A stretch of DNA of 64,000 nt from NCBI GenBank assembly GCA_947396885.1, contig OX377202.1:8928001-8992000 (forward strand), written 5' to 3'. Position 1 is the first letter of the stretch. Every line of letters starts with the position of its first letter. Of this stretch, positions 1 to 10,458 are shown piece by piece. The notes below the pieces were generated by a model. The model worked only from the letters and a program-made list of their open reading frames with translations. It did not search any database and was not told the DNA's origin. This DNA comes from Heligmosomoides polygyrus polygyrus (Eukaryota > Nematoda > Chromadorea > Rhabditida > Heligmosomidae). The translations under genes were made by a program, and so were the position numbers.

Positions 1-168
1 CCGGTTTTTCTAACTCGGCTCAGGTTACACTTGTACTTCTTGAAGAAATTGCCCCAGTTGAAATAGTGGGGATGGTTGCCGTAATCGAATCCCGAGATCC
101 TGTTCTTTTGCGGGCGAAGCATTCTCAACAAATAAACTGAACCTACATATCCAGAGAAAGGACATAGG

Positions 169-486
169 ATGGCTATCCGTGGCATATCTCGCAACGCCGC
201 GCTCTCACGCTGTAAGGTTCGAACCGAGCGAGTTAGCAAGCGAGTAGCTTCGCTTGCTGCTAGCACTACGTGCTGCATGATGTACTACAGCAATACATTC
301 GGTTACTTCAGGGAGAGCCCGAACGCAGTCTTATGCAATGTGTCTTTGGTGCCGAGTGATAAATACATGGAACCAGCTTCCACCTTCATTACTTATGTCG
401 TCATCCCAGATGACTTCATTCAGCAACTAGACAGATTTTTAAAGGAGAGGGGACTTTTTGATTCTAGCATCTGTTGGCCAACGTAA
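169..486 (+). CDS. hypothetical 105-codon open frame
   Basis: An ATG-started frame of 105 codons ends at TAA 484-486. I do not recognise the product. The second half, from about residue 45, reads like ordinary globular protein (mixed hydrophobic and charged residues, no low complexity). The first third is Arg/Ser-rich and looks less coding. There is no convincing splice acceptor or poly(A) signal nearby, and the surroundings are repeats. It could be a terminal exon of a gene entering from the left edge, or a chance frame. Confidence 0.2.
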   Translation: MAIRGISRNAALSRCKVRTERVSKRVASLAASTTCCMMYYSNTFGYFRESPNAVLCNVSLVPSDKYMEPASTFITYVVIPDDFIQQLDRFLKERGLFDSSICWPT

Positions 487-537
487 ACAACCTACAGTCC
501 CCTCGTTACAACGAGGTTGAAGGGACCGGGGGAAATC

Positions 538-1976
538 CGCGTTATAATGGGAGTCGCGTTGGTCACAGATTCATCTAAAATCAAATATAATACCTACACA
601 AATATGGCTATAGTGATGAAATATGTGACCATTAGGAGAGTATGAAGGCAAAAGACATCTTTAGATTATTAATGAGATCCTGTCCACAGAAATGCTTTCT
701 GTTTGCGTAGCAGGGGTAGCCGTAATCAACAGCACAACTGTACAACCCAATGTTGCAAGATCTTTTGTTGCGATCAAAACTATCTCGACAGGCAGGACTC
801 GAACCCGTACTTCCAGCCTGCGGGCGAGATTTCAGCCTAATATACTATCAGCGCTGTTAAATCACTCAGCAGTATCCTTGACATAAACGGCTTATCATCA
901 CTCGCCCATGATATGGTGATGTCGAGTGTGATCAGATGGCATTCTTGCTGTTAACCTGCTTGCAAAACAGAGGGGACAGGCATCATTTCCGCATGGTGCG
1001 AAAGTTGTGGTCGCAACAAAACATCCTGTAGCAGTATGTAGCATCTATACCAGCTGCTTTAGGCTTAAAACAAAGTGTAGCCTTTTGAATAATCTGAGTT
1101 TGTCATTACATCCTTTCGTTCTTCCTTAAGGAAACCCTCCAATTTACTGCAGCTTCTAACGACTACCGGAAGTCTTCCACTGTGCACGACGTATTACTGA
1201 CTATGAACACTTCCGTGGGCCATGTACACGCGAAAAACGTCGACATGCATCCATTACATTGTTGTACGGATGTGGCTGGTGACTAGGAACGAGGCAGTAG
1301 AACGGTAGGTCTGATCACAGACGCGGTCAGTATCTTGCTCGTCCTGATTTTCTTTACGGACCGAAGCTGAGCTCTGGTCGCGTTATAACGAGAGTCACTT
1401 TTGTATGGGACGAAGGAGGAATCAGCGTGGGGAGTCCTGTTTTGACATTTTACCCCCGCGTTGACTCTCTCCTTGCTGGCCATCTCTTTCGAAACGTCGC
1501 AGCCCCTTGCCCTTCTCTGTTTCAGGCACGGACGTGAGGAGGACGAACCTACATATATAAGCGAGGACAAAGGACTCTCGAGGACTGCCACCCGGACGGT
1601 TGAGGGACACGCGGCTGCACCCAGGGACCAGGCCAGTCCCTTCATCGCGGTGCTTCTGCTCCTTCCACCGAACACGCCGGCATTCGTCCCCACTCCGGTG
1701 CCCAGTGATCTCCCGTTATGCGTTGTCGACATGTTTTCTGTTGTGCCGAGTTACGTTCCGGCTTGTCGTTCCGTGTTTTGTGGATTATCGCAGATAAATA
1801 TGCGAAATGAATTGATTTCGGGTCATGACCAGAGTCTGAATAACCAAGATTATTACTCTTTGAACGCAGAATTCCTCTCAGAACCACGCTATAACGGGAG
1901 TAGCTTCATATTCGGTTCCCGAAAAAATCTACGATATATCGAGAGTCGCGTCTTATCCGGCGCTATAACGGGAGAG
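538..1976. repeat. dispersed CGYTATAACGRGAGT motif, four copies
   Basis: A 15-16 base motif close to CGTTATAACGGGAGTC occurs near 538-556, 1380-1395, 1888-1903 and 1961-1976. A TATATAA box sits at 1554-1560, upstream of a GC-rich stretch. The arrangement resembles a decayed LTR or promoter-bearing repeat, but I found no matching partner LTR and no gag/pol frame, so the element type is unknown. Confidence 0.25.
764..850 (-). repeat. tRNA-derived SINE-like fragment, family S2
   Basis: On the minus strand this carries the B-box-like GGGTTCGAGTCC and the tail segment GTTTTGATCGCAAC that define family S2 elsewhere in the window (25.4, 27.3, 27.5, 51.6 and 60.5 kb). The head is degraded. About 500 bases to its right (890-1380) hold nothing I can name. 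Confidence 0.5.
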
Positions 1977-2487
1977 GACTGTATTTGTAATTTTAAGAAG
2001 CTTTTCTTTCCTGTTTGTTAAAACGAGTCCATGTCTTCTTACGGCATTTCTGCTATGAGCCTGTTTCATGCTAGTATTATAGGAGGAACGCTTCAGAAAT
2101 GTTGGTGCGTAGCGTATGTTCTTGGTGATGTTGGCAGGCCTCTAAATTGGTATACAGTCTGCGCAACATATAAACTACTTTCATTTTTGGCCGCCCACTT
2201 TTCTTCACCACCACTTCGACGCACCTAGTTCCTACCCATTTATTTAGCAGTGATTCTTTATTGGTCTTATAAACTGCATCATTGTTTTCCTGTTTTGCTT
2301 GTTATTTCGGCTCTACAGTGTTATCGGCCATTGTTTTAATATGGGGCTGTGTTTGATTTTGTACCTGTCGCTGATAAAAAATTTGTTACTACTTTTACTC
2401 TCACAAACGTCCCCTTGCCTTGCAGAAGCTACGAGCTGACCCCTCAATGCGCATAGCAGCGATATCGTTTGAGATAATTCGAAGTAA

Positions 2488-3088
2488 GGCCTCGTGCATA
2501 CTTCTTGCCGCCGCGATGGAATCGCGGCGATGAGTTGCAGAACGACGCGAAAGAATTTGAACTTCCCAGTGCTCGTCGCATCGCTCATCGCTCTGCAAGA
2601 CGCCGATCCGTCGATGACCAACGCTAAACACCGCGCACGGCGCGAAAAGGTATGAAATGCCCGCGATGGGTGAGGGAAGCCATCGATCATGCCGACCACC
2701 ACAGTTGCGACGGCCGCGTCGACGTTTCCTTTGACTATTCGACCGCGTGCGGCGGAATGGCCATAAAGTGAGCGCCGCGATGCCATCGCTGCGCTCAGTT
2801 CATGACCATTCCGCCGCACGCGGTCGATTAGTCAAAGGAAACCTCGCCGCGGCTGCCGCAACAGTGGCGGCCGGCATGCGCGATGGCTTCCCGCGCTCAT
2901 CGCGGGCATGGCATACTTTTTCGCGCCGCGCGCGGTGTTTAGCGTCGGTCCTGGGCGGATCGCCGTCGCGCTCCCTTGCAGATCGATGAGCTATGCGACG
3001 AGCACTGAGAAGTTCAAATTTTTTCGCGTCGCTCTGCAAAACTCATCGCCGCGATTCCATCGCGGCGACGAGAAGTATGCACAAGGTC
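2488..3088. mobile_element. palindromic element A, TAA target duplication
   Basis: A 601 bp element is almost entirely one inverted repeat with its centre near 2785. It starts GGCCTCGTGCATACTTC and ends with the inverse of GACCTTGTGCATACTTC. TAA flanks both sides (2485-2487 and 3089-3091). The GC-rich arms are long enough that near-identical reading frames appear on opposite strands. These are a product of the symmetry, not genes. A 3 bp TWA duplication is typical of PIF/Harbinger elements, and there is no transposase. Confidence 0.75.
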
Positions 3089-3318
3089 TAATGGTCAGAC
3101 CTTGTGCCTTGATGATGTTGATGCTAATCATGGCTCGAATTGAGAATCGTAAATGAGGTGGTAGGGTAAAACCGCGGGCGCTTGCAAACTAGACTGCAGT
3201 GCTTCAATAATATAATAATGAATACGCAGAAAATTACGCTAATACATGCATTCTTACTCGTTACACGTCTGCTTGGCGACTATGTAGATCGACGAATACC
3301 GGCCCTCGTTATACTTTA

Positions 3319-3689
3319 TCAACACTTCATATCTTGAATAGTCGCGTGATTCTTCATCCATGCTAAACAGCTAGGACACTTGAAAACCACTTGAAAACGA
3401 AGCAGAAGTAGTTGTTTTATAACACTGAACACATACTTGTCTTCAACAACAACAAGGTCACCAGGTTGCAGTTCTTCCCGCTCTCTCATAAACGTGTCCA
3501 GGAGTTCAACATCTTCGCTCTGGAATTGAAGTAAATTTCAGCTCATTGCAACAGAGCGTGTTACAATAGACTTACTTCTAAATTAGACTTGCTTGTGGAA
3601 GATATCAAATCAGGTCTTTCGTCTTCAAGTAGCTTGAGTTTGAACCACGGCGGATGATCAGGATGTTTCGAAAGTGCTCCCACAAGGGG
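3319..3689 (-). CDS. two exons of an unrecognised minus-strand gene
   Basis: On the minus strand, exon 3689-3576 (38 codons, phase 0 at both ends) follows an acceptor TTGTAG and ends at a consensus donor GTAAGT. The intron 3575-3520 is 56 nt, ending TTCCAG. The second exon, 3519-3319, reads 66 codons to TGA. It includes an acidic stretch, ELQPGDLVVVEDK, and a CPSC motif. A possible donor GTATGT at 3436-3431 would shorten it. Intron size and splice signals match the small introns of the myosin gene. The product is unknown to me and the upstream exons are not found. It may be a gene remnant. Confidence 0.4.
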
Positions 3690-4341
3690 CTACAATGGCA
3701 AAGATTTACAATCATGCTGCTATGTTATATGCATATATAAAGCAGCTAATCTGTGTGTGACGTGGTGAGTCAGGGATAGGTCTCTTGCCGATGCCTGTGG
3801 GTGTTTTTCCCTTTATTTTAAGTTGAGTTTAATGTTTTCCTGACCTTATTTTTGCATTATAGGCCCACTTAGGATATGCTCTTCACAAGTCGGATATCGT
3901 CTAAGTTCCTCGTCAATCCAGTAGAAATAAATTGATCCCAAGTACAGTGGCCAAATCAATAGAGATATTATTGATCTGGGTGACACGTTTTCTGAAGCCC
4001 GGCCGGCACAGCGTGGTTACGATGTGTTATGGTGACCTCACCCGAGCCTATTTGCACCACCAAGTCCGCAACGGACCCGTAGTGCAACCTTTATCGATTG
4101 AAGTCGACCGGGATCCCGTGTTCTGGCATCCCGTAGTTCTCTTCAGCTGGCAAAAGTCACTGATGAGTTAGAATTCATCTGTAAAGGCACGTGGAAGACG
4201 TGTACTGCACCACTGCAGCATAACTGTCGTTATGGCGCTTGCGTACAATGACGTGTGAGACAGATCGTCAACATGAAGGAGGGACAATTCCCCAGATTAG
4301 ACTTGGTGTCTGAAGGGGTCTAGCCCCAACCGGTTGACCTA
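3690..4341. other. no recognisable feature
   Basis: I see no gene, tRNA, inverted repeat or known repeat family here. The short open frame at 3932-4171 has no coding features I can support. Confidence 0.3.
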
Positions 4342-4439
4342 ACAGGGAAAGGATTTTCTGTCTGTCTGGTTTCCGTCTATGGGCTTGTGCGAAACAAAAA
4401 CCAAAATAATTCTTTGTTTTCCATCATCATTATTATCTT
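4342..4439 (+). repeat. copy of the 3'-end hairpin found at 13.9 kb
   Basis: About 95 bases closely match 13868-13970, downstream of the Penelope-like element. They share GGGAAAGGAT, CTGTCTG, the stem pair GGTTTYCGT / ACRAAAACC and the following AATTCTTTGTTTT. Here it stands alone, as expected of a 5'-truncated retroelement copy. Confidence 0.5.
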
Positions 4440-4465
4440 TTACTATATATAATCGATATAGGCAT

Positions 4466-5066
4466 GTATAGCCATTGGACCTAACCAGGCGCTGACGTGG
4501 CAAAGTCACGCTCACGCCATCCGAGCCGTTGTCATTGGAGCACGTTTTAGTCGCCCAGTGATAGTCGGCAGCTCGTTCAGGCTAGGGAAGGGACTCCAGT
4601 GTGTGTATCACCAAAGCTGCTCGTATGGAAACTGCTTTCGTCTCCCAGTGGAAGTCGGCGGCTAGGTTCTGCGCTCTTCGAGCGCAGAACAAGGCTAGGG
4701 AAGGGACTCCCGGCTATGTGCCACCAAAGCTACTCATATGGAAACTGCTTTCGTCTCCCAGTGGGAGTCGGCGGATGGGATCTGCTCTCTTCGAGTGCAG
4801 AGACAGGAAGGGACTCCGGGGTGTGGTGCGTCCAAGCTGCTCGTGCGAGAACTGCTCCCGTCTCCCAGGGCTCTCCTGTAGAGGCAGTGGAAGAGCCGCG
4901 ATCCGCCACCGACCGCTCAACGACCCTTCTCCATATCGACTGGCCGTGGTGTCGGTGGATGTCGAAAATGGCCACGTCGATATGACGTGACCGCACGCTG
5001 CTTGGAGGAGGAAGAAGAGCCGCCAACGAGTGCATCAGCAGAATTTGGTTAGCTCTAAGTAAGGCC
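4466..5066 (+). mobile_element. minisatellite-bearing element, copy 1
   Basis: This copy shares both ends with 8965-9695. The left part begins TAGCCATTRGACC. The right part runs from GTGGAAGARCCGC to TCTAAGTAAG. Between them are three units of about 110 bp, starting near 4582, 4692 and 4803. The units carry GCTAGGGAAGGGACTCC, CTGCTCGTRTGGAAACTGC and, between units 1 and 2, the small palindrome TTCTGCGCTCTTCGAGCGCA. No transposase is seen, so it is presumably non-autonomous and its superfamily is unknown. Bases 5073-5218 just beyond it contain a 48-codon Lys-Pro-Ala-rich frame that I could not connect to a gene. Confidence 0.55.
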
Positions 5067-5307
5067 ATAGGCATGCACTCTTATGTGAAGCCCGCTGCGT
5101 GTGCCAAGCCGAAGCTCGCCGCGCCGAAGCCTGCGCCCCCGCGCTCAAGACCGCCGCGACCGCCTGCGCTAAAGCCCGCCGCGCTGAAGCCTGCGGCGGG
5201 AAGGCATGAACTGTAGACGGCGCATGTTGATCCCATCTTAGGGCAAAGAACAGCCACCATGGGGTTCCGCTATGTACGAGTTTACCCACACTTACCCTTC
5301 AACCAGA

Positions 5308-5466
5308 GGCCGAATTCATCAACAATTAACCCGTGGGTATGCGGGTGATAAGGGGTAAAGATAAGATAAGAGTTAGGCAGAGATAACGCAAGACTCAGAG
5401 ACGCAGGCTTCATTGTGGGTATCTCTACCCCTTATACCCGCGGGTTAGTCGTTGATGAATCCGGCC
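5308..5466. mobile_element. small palindromic MITE, GGCC-ATTCATCAAC family
   Basis: The ends are inverted copies: GGCCGAATTCATCAAC at left and GTTGATGAATCCGGCC at right. Inside them are inverted AACCCGTGGGTAT and ATACCCGCGGGTT blocks. It is related by its ends to 49494-50155. There is no coding content. Confidence 0.6.
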
Positions 5467-5517
5467 CCAGGCAATCAATACTGATAGGTATTATCCATGT
5501 CTTGAGCGGTGCTATCG

Positions 5518-5965
5518 GTATTCTCTGATGGCGGCTATTCTTCCTTCGCTGCGCCGCGAGCGGTCGCGTCGCGGACACGTGGCAAACGTGGAAAACGAGG
5601 TCAGCGCGGTCAGTCGATGTGGAAGGCGGCCGATGGTCGGTCGGTGGCTGCTCACTGCTCCGTGGACTCTCCCTGAGCGACGAAACAGTTTCCACATGGA
5701 TAGTTTGGATGGCGCACACCCTGGGGTCCCTTCCCTAGCCTGATTCTGCGCTCGAAGAGCGCAGAATCCATCCTCGGACTCTCCCTGAGCGACAAAAGCA
5801 GTTCCCACAGGGGCAGTTTGGATGGCACACACCCTGGATGCTGTGAGAACCCCAGCTGCGCACTCCCCCTGAGCGCGCACAGCTATGAAGGAAAGATTTC
5901 GCGCTCTGTCGCCAAGATGCGTGAGAATATTGCGGCGGGTGCGTGCGTGCGATGAGCGCTCGCGG
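5518..5965 (-). mobile_element. minisatellite-bearing element, inverted copy
   Basis: On the minus strand this carries two ~110 bp units (near 5660-5740 and 5760-5850) with the same TTCTGCGCTCTTCGAGCGCA core, plus the right-end module of the family at 5520-5600. GAGCG and TATTCTTCCTTCGC blocks are inverted at 5530-5560 and 5950-5990, so this copy is itself bracketed by short inverted arms. It is decayed relative to the copies at 4.5 and 9.0 kb. Confidence 0.45.
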
Positions 5966-6512
5966 CGTAGCGAAGGAAGAATAACCGCGATCGTATTCTC
6001 TCACATCTAACCGATTGGGGAGGGCGTTGCGTAATTACGATGGCCGACGAAAGGGCTTGATAGCAAAGGAAGTTTCGATCAGGCAATCAACCAGCGTGGG
6101 GAAATTTCGGTCAGACTTACTTCGCACGTTGGGTTACCAAGCTATTTCTAGCTGCCTAGGTCCTCCAATTTTCATCAGTGGAGAAGGACAGCTTAGCGAA
6201 GAAAGTTGGTGCGCCTCTGCAAGCTTTGGCTACGTATGCAACCACGTCCTGGGTCTCAACTTTTTTAGTGCCCTAGACGAAGCAGGTCTGCTGACAAGTA
6301 TTCTCGTGAGTGTTATACAGAGATGTAAGTGGTATTCAGCAAGACATCATTCAATCTGAAGTAGGCGTATGTTTCAACGTGTTCGACTTCGACGCTAGAG
6401 ATGCTTTCTTACCCAGCGTCCCTAGCTAGTTTTGGGCTAGGTTCCTAGCGTGGCCCGCCATTGCCCGCCATACCCGAAGCCAGCGAAGCCGCCCTAGCTA
6501 GGTTTGGTCTAA

Positions 6513-6978
6513 CCAGGATACTATCTCAACGGTAGGTCGGAACGGCGCAAGTGTTGTATATAGGCAGAACCGCCTCTCCCTGGGAAGTAAAAAACTGCAG
6601 GTATCTCGACCCCAATACAACTCTGCGCAGAGTTAGGGACGACAGAAGTTGGGCCGTTGGAGGCGTTAGCCCTATGCCTGCACGCGGAGGGAGAGCTCAA
6701 GTTGGCTGGAAACAGTGATCACGGGGATTACTCCGCCCTTCCACGCACTCTGCCACCATCGCTCGCTCGTCATCGCTGTTTCCAGCCAAGTTGAGCCCGC
6801 TCTCCGCCTCCAGGCATAGGACTAACGCAGCCAACGGCCCAACTTCCGTCGTCCCTAACTCTATGCGGAATTGTATTGGGGTCGAGATACCTGCAGTTTG
6901 TTACTTCCCAGAGAGAGGCGGTTCTGACCATATACAACACTTGCGTCGTTCCGACCTACCGTTGAGATAGTATCCTGG
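6513..6978. mobile_element. palindromic element G, TAA target duplication
   Basis: A 466 bp element has arms of roughly 215 bp and a loop near 6740-6770. It starts CCAGGATACTATCTC and ends GAGATAGTATCCTGG, with TAA on both sides (6510-6512 and 6979-6981). Outside it, a motif close to TAGCGTGGCCCGCCATACCC recurs near 6447, 6987 and 7115, so the insertion probably landed in a small repeat tract. No transposase is encoded. Confidence 0.75.
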
Positions 6979-7145
6979 TAAGTTCCTAGCATGGCCCGCC
7001 ATACCCGAATCCGGCAAGCCTGGCGTGGCCCGCACGTCCAGCGTCAGTCGCGGGCGAAGCCGGCGAGAGACGCCGGGTGAGTAAGCGTCCCTATCTAGGT
7101 TTGGGCTACGTTCCTAGCGTGGCCCTCCATGGCCCTCCATACCCG

Positions 7146-7915
7146 AAACCTTAAAATTCGCTAACATCTAGGATTTGCTGCTTACTTTATTAGCGCCAAG
7201 CCGTTCACCACTTCCGTGCATTCATCACAGACATTCTCTCCGGACGGTCCAGTAACGCCATTGGTTTGTGCTGCGCAGTACTTCTGCTGTCAGGTTGCTC
7301 CTCCGCAACCGTTCTTATGCCCAGCAGCTTGTGTTTCCGGATATTGTTCACACGCCTTCCGAATCTGGACGCTAGGTTCCCCTTCAATCGTTTCTTTTCA
7401 CTGGATCTAATTGCTGGTCCTCCTCTGGCCTTCCCCCTCTTTATTGCCCCCCGACCCACCTTCCTGGTCAAGAAAAACTATTGAGCCCCTTATTGGTGTC
7501 TTCCTGCTGGTTCCCCGTCCCGGTCCCTCCTCCAGGTTGTTCCTTTCCTTCCCGGTACCTCTTCTGGTCCACCCTAGAGTCCCACTTACTGCCCTTTTCC
7601 ACCACCCAGTGGTTCTCAGAAAAACGATTTCGCCGTACGGCCACAGTTTCTACACCGTAATCTCTTGCCGTCTGCGCCCTCCTAGCTTAGAGGTCGCGCG
7701 TCGGCGTCAGCGATGAAACTCTTTCGATGTCTTGTGCGCACTGCGATGGCTCTGCAGTCAAGGCGGTGCCGAGGGTAAGGGGGTAGCTTCATGCGAGAGT
7801 GGTCGTGGGTCCGGTTCTCCTGCGCTGCGGCATGCTTGCATTTCAGGTGACTACTCGGGATTTGAGGGTTTTGACGCGTACGTGATCTTACTGCATCTTT
7901 TGAGCATTTTCCAGC
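7146..7915. other. no supported gene
   Basis: This is mostly pyrimidine-biased plus strand (7410-7620) with open frames on both strands but no splice-supported coding structure. I see no repeat family that I can name. Confidence 0.25.
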
Positions 7916-7917
7916 CG

Positions 7918-8045
7918 TATGCGCTTCGCCGCTTGAAGAGCGCAGAACCCAGCCGCAGACTCCTCCTGAGCGACGAGAGCAGTCTCCACACCGGCAGCTT
8001 GGATGACACCCACCCTGAAGTCCCTTCCCTGGTCTAGTTCTGCGA
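7918..8045 (-). repeat. single inverted unit of the ~110 bp minisatellite
   Basis: On the minus strand this matches one unit of the arrays at 4.5 and 9.1 kb, including GGTTCTGCGCTCTTC and GGGAAGGGACTTCAGGGTG. It is a stray unit detached from its element ends. Confidence 0.5.
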
Positions 8046-8164
8046 TTGCACACAGCGCACCCCACCCGACGCCTAAAGTGACGGTGTAGATTTTGTGGCC
8101 GTATGGCGGAATCGTGCTTGTGTGGTCCTCCCATGCTAACGGCAGATGTCGGTGACACGTATAC

Positions 8165-8435
8165 GGAATCAGGACGCTCAGAAACGTGTGCAGTTGCCGC
8201 TGTGTCAATCAGGATAAGGCTGCGCTTCCTCTGCTCCAACAGCATCCCATGTTGAATTCTGAATGCGGCCCCTCATCGCACAACGACGGTGTCACCTCTT
8301 CTGACTGCAGACGCTTGTTGCGCGACGTGTGGGATCCGTCTTCTGGATCGAGACGCTCAGAAACGTTGCAGTTGCCGTTGTGTCAAGTAGGAGGAGGCTG
8401 CACTTCCTCTGCTGCTGCAGCATCCCATGATGAAA
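8165..8435. repeat. two-copy direct repeat
   Basis: A block of about 75 bp starting GACGCTCAGAAACG and ending CTTCCTCTGCT occurs near 8170-8245 and again near 8350-8425 with scattered differences. The function is unknown. From 8436 to 8964 I see nothing further that I can name. Confidence 0.45.
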
Positions 8436-8964
8436 GGCACATTTTCTCCGCGCGGGGTTTATGAGGTTAGAAACCTGCGTAAGATAGGTCTCATCATCTA
8501 CAGCGCGGACAAAGCTTCGCGCGAGGTTCGATGAGGCGTATCTCACGCAGGTTCGATCATTCAAACGTCATCGAAGGCTAACTCAATTGTGTAGTGGTAG
8601 AAGATAGTTTATCATGAAGCGGCGAGAGCGGAAATATAAGCGAGATCTTCCCGATCTCGATCCATTCCCTTCCCGCCTTAAAGAAACGCGGTTGGTTTTC
8701 ATGTTCACATTCATCTATGAATAGCAACTTCAAACTCTCGACATGCCCGCTTCCCGTGTGAAGTCGCTAACGTTTCAGGGAACGCTCACGAACACGGTCG
8801 CTGGTCGATGAACTATGTGAAAAGCTAATGGTATCTGCTGAGGTCGAGCGATGGCTAGAATTTTGAACGTCATACTTAGTGAGCTATCCGCAAAGCCTTC
8901 CACAGCATACAATAACGCTTCCAGATCCTATGTATAACTATGGCATCCATGCGAGAAGAAGGAT

Positions 8965-9695
8965 AGCCATTAGACCTCACCAGGCGCTGATGTGGCAAAG
9001 TGCCAGCGCCCGCTCACGCCATCCGAGCCGTTGTCATTGGAGCACGCTTTCGTCGCCCAGTGATAGTCGGCAGCTGGGTTCTGCGCTCGAGTAGCGCAGA
9101 ACCATGCTAGGGAAGGGACTCCAGGATGTGCGCCACCAAAGCTGCTCGTGTGGAAACTGCTTCCGTCTCCCAGTGGGAGTCGGCGGCAGGGTTTCGCGCT
9201 CTTCGAGCGCAGAGACAGGCTAGGGAGGGGACTCCATGGGCCGTATGCTCGTCGACCCCGAGTCTCCCCCAATGGGGGATTGGGTCGTGGTATGATATGT
9301 TGATATTGATTGATTTTCCCCCAACGGGGGAACACGAGCATACGGCTCCAGGGTGTGCGCGATCAAAGCTGCTCGTGCTAGCTCAGGGGAAGTCCGCGGC
9401 TGGGTTCTGCCCTCTTCGAGCGCAGAGACAGGCTAGGGGAGGGACTCCAGGGTGTGGTGCATCCAAGCTGCTCGTGCGAGAATTGCTCCCGTCTCCCAGG
9501 GCACTCCTGTAGCGGCGGTGGAAGAACCGCAATCTGCCACCGACCGCTCAACAACCCTCCTCCATATCGACTGACCGTGGTGTCGGTGGATATCGAGAAT
9601 GGCCACGTCGATACGACGCGACCGCACGCGGCTTGGTGGAGGAAGAACAGTCGCCACCGAGAGTATCAGCAGAATTTGATTAGTTCTAAGTAAGA
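8965..9695 (+). mobile_element. minisatellite-bearing element, copy 2
   Basis: This is a full-length relative of 4466-5066 with the same left end (TAGCCATTAGACC), three ~110 bp units beginning near 9108, 9219 and 9431, and the same right end (TCTAAGTAAG). The second unit is split by a small palindrome (9237-9345). The two complete copies lie in the same orientation 4.5 kb apart. No protein is encoded. Confidence 0.55.
9237..9345. mobile_element. small palindrome inserted in a minisatellite unit
   Basis: CCGTATGCTCGT at left is inverted as ACGAGCATACGG at right, and CCCCCAATGGGGGA pairs with TCCCCCAACGGGGG further in. CTCCA occurs on both sides, and the interrupted unit reads on correctly after removal. 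That identifies this as an insertion rather than part of the array. Confidence 0.55.
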
Positions 9696-9906
9696 CAGAG
9701 AAGAACGCGGTACTACATCCGCTCTTTGGGGAAATATGCCGGAATGTGGCGCATATGCTTAACCGCTTTCGCCCACTCTTGAGTCTCTTCCCTTGCCTAT
9801 TTAAACGCTCCGCTCCACGTTACGGGGAGAACAGCAAACCAAAGTGGACAGTCTTCCTGCATACAAGTAGACTATGTTTCATCTTCAATTTTTAGGGCAG
9901 GATAGC

Positions 9907-10119
9907 CTAACGTACCATTTTCTCTGGAGGAGGTGGAAGAGGCGGTAACATCCCTGCCTTTCCCTTTTCACTCTTCCCTTTCTTGGATGATTCCTCCTCG
10001 TCATCGTCGTCTGAGCTGTCTTGGTCCTCAGCCGATTCGGTGCTGTCATTCTCAAACTTCTTCGAACTCTTCTTTTTCTTCTTCTTGTCACTCTTCTGTT
10101 TGCCTCCGCTAGCTTTTTT
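9907..10119 (-). CDS. orphan 3'-terminal exon, Lys/Glu/Asp-rich
   Basis: The minus strand has a strong nematode acceptor, CTCTTTTTTCAG, ending at 10120. It is followed by 70 codons in phase 0 and TAG at 9909-9907. The peptide starts KKASGGK, runs through a lysine block, an acidic Ser/Asp/Glu block near residues 30-46 and a second Lys/Gly block, and ends MLPPLPPPPEKMVR. I do not recognise the protein. The charged low-complexity tail would fit a C-terminus of a nuclear or cytoskeletal protein. Upstream exons would lie to the right, where the Penelope-like element now sits, so the gene may be broken or the exon may be a remnant. Confidence 0.45.
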   Translation of the reverse strand, partial: KKASGGKQKSDKKKKKKSSKKFENDSTESAEDQDSSDDDDEEESSKKGKSEKGKAGMLPPLPPPPEKMVR

Positions 10120-10458
10120 CTGAAAAAAGAGCGCTTCGGATCGTTTTGTTATGAGAATAGGACCAATGCAGTTTTCCTTAGAACAGGGCAAGTAAGGCGA
10201 ATGGGTTTTCCCCACCTTATGTTTCCCCATGTCGGCCAGGCAGCTACGGGTACACGAAGAAGAGAATCAGTCATACTCCGCTTCGTAGCAGAGTGATAAG
10301 TAACTATTGATAATTGTAATCAGGTATTCAACTCCAAAACCGAAAACAGACAACTCATCGATTCCAATGGTATGTAACGTAAAATGTGAGCAGTTGCACC
10401 CTTGTTTAAAGAAATCCTAACCAAAGAAGCGTCTCAGGCATAGGTCCGAACAGCGGAC

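Noticed and set aside
2313..3156. Near-identical proteins on opposite strands
   Set aside because: This is explained by the 601 bp palindromic element. The frames mirror each other because the DNA is symmetric.
3258..3361. Kinase-like first exon on the minus strand (RYEVLIKYNEGRYSSIYIV)
   Set aside because: It lacks the glycine-rich loop pattern and overlaps, in another frame, the better-supported exon 3319-3519.
5073..5218. 48-codon Lys/Pro/Ala frame resembling a histone H1 tail
   Set aside because: It is short, isolated and imperfectly repetitive, with no globular domain, so it is most likely a GC-rich simple repeat.
7205..7471. Basic 88-codon minus-strand frame
   Set aside because: There is no strong splice signal, no recognised domain, and the region is compositionally biased.
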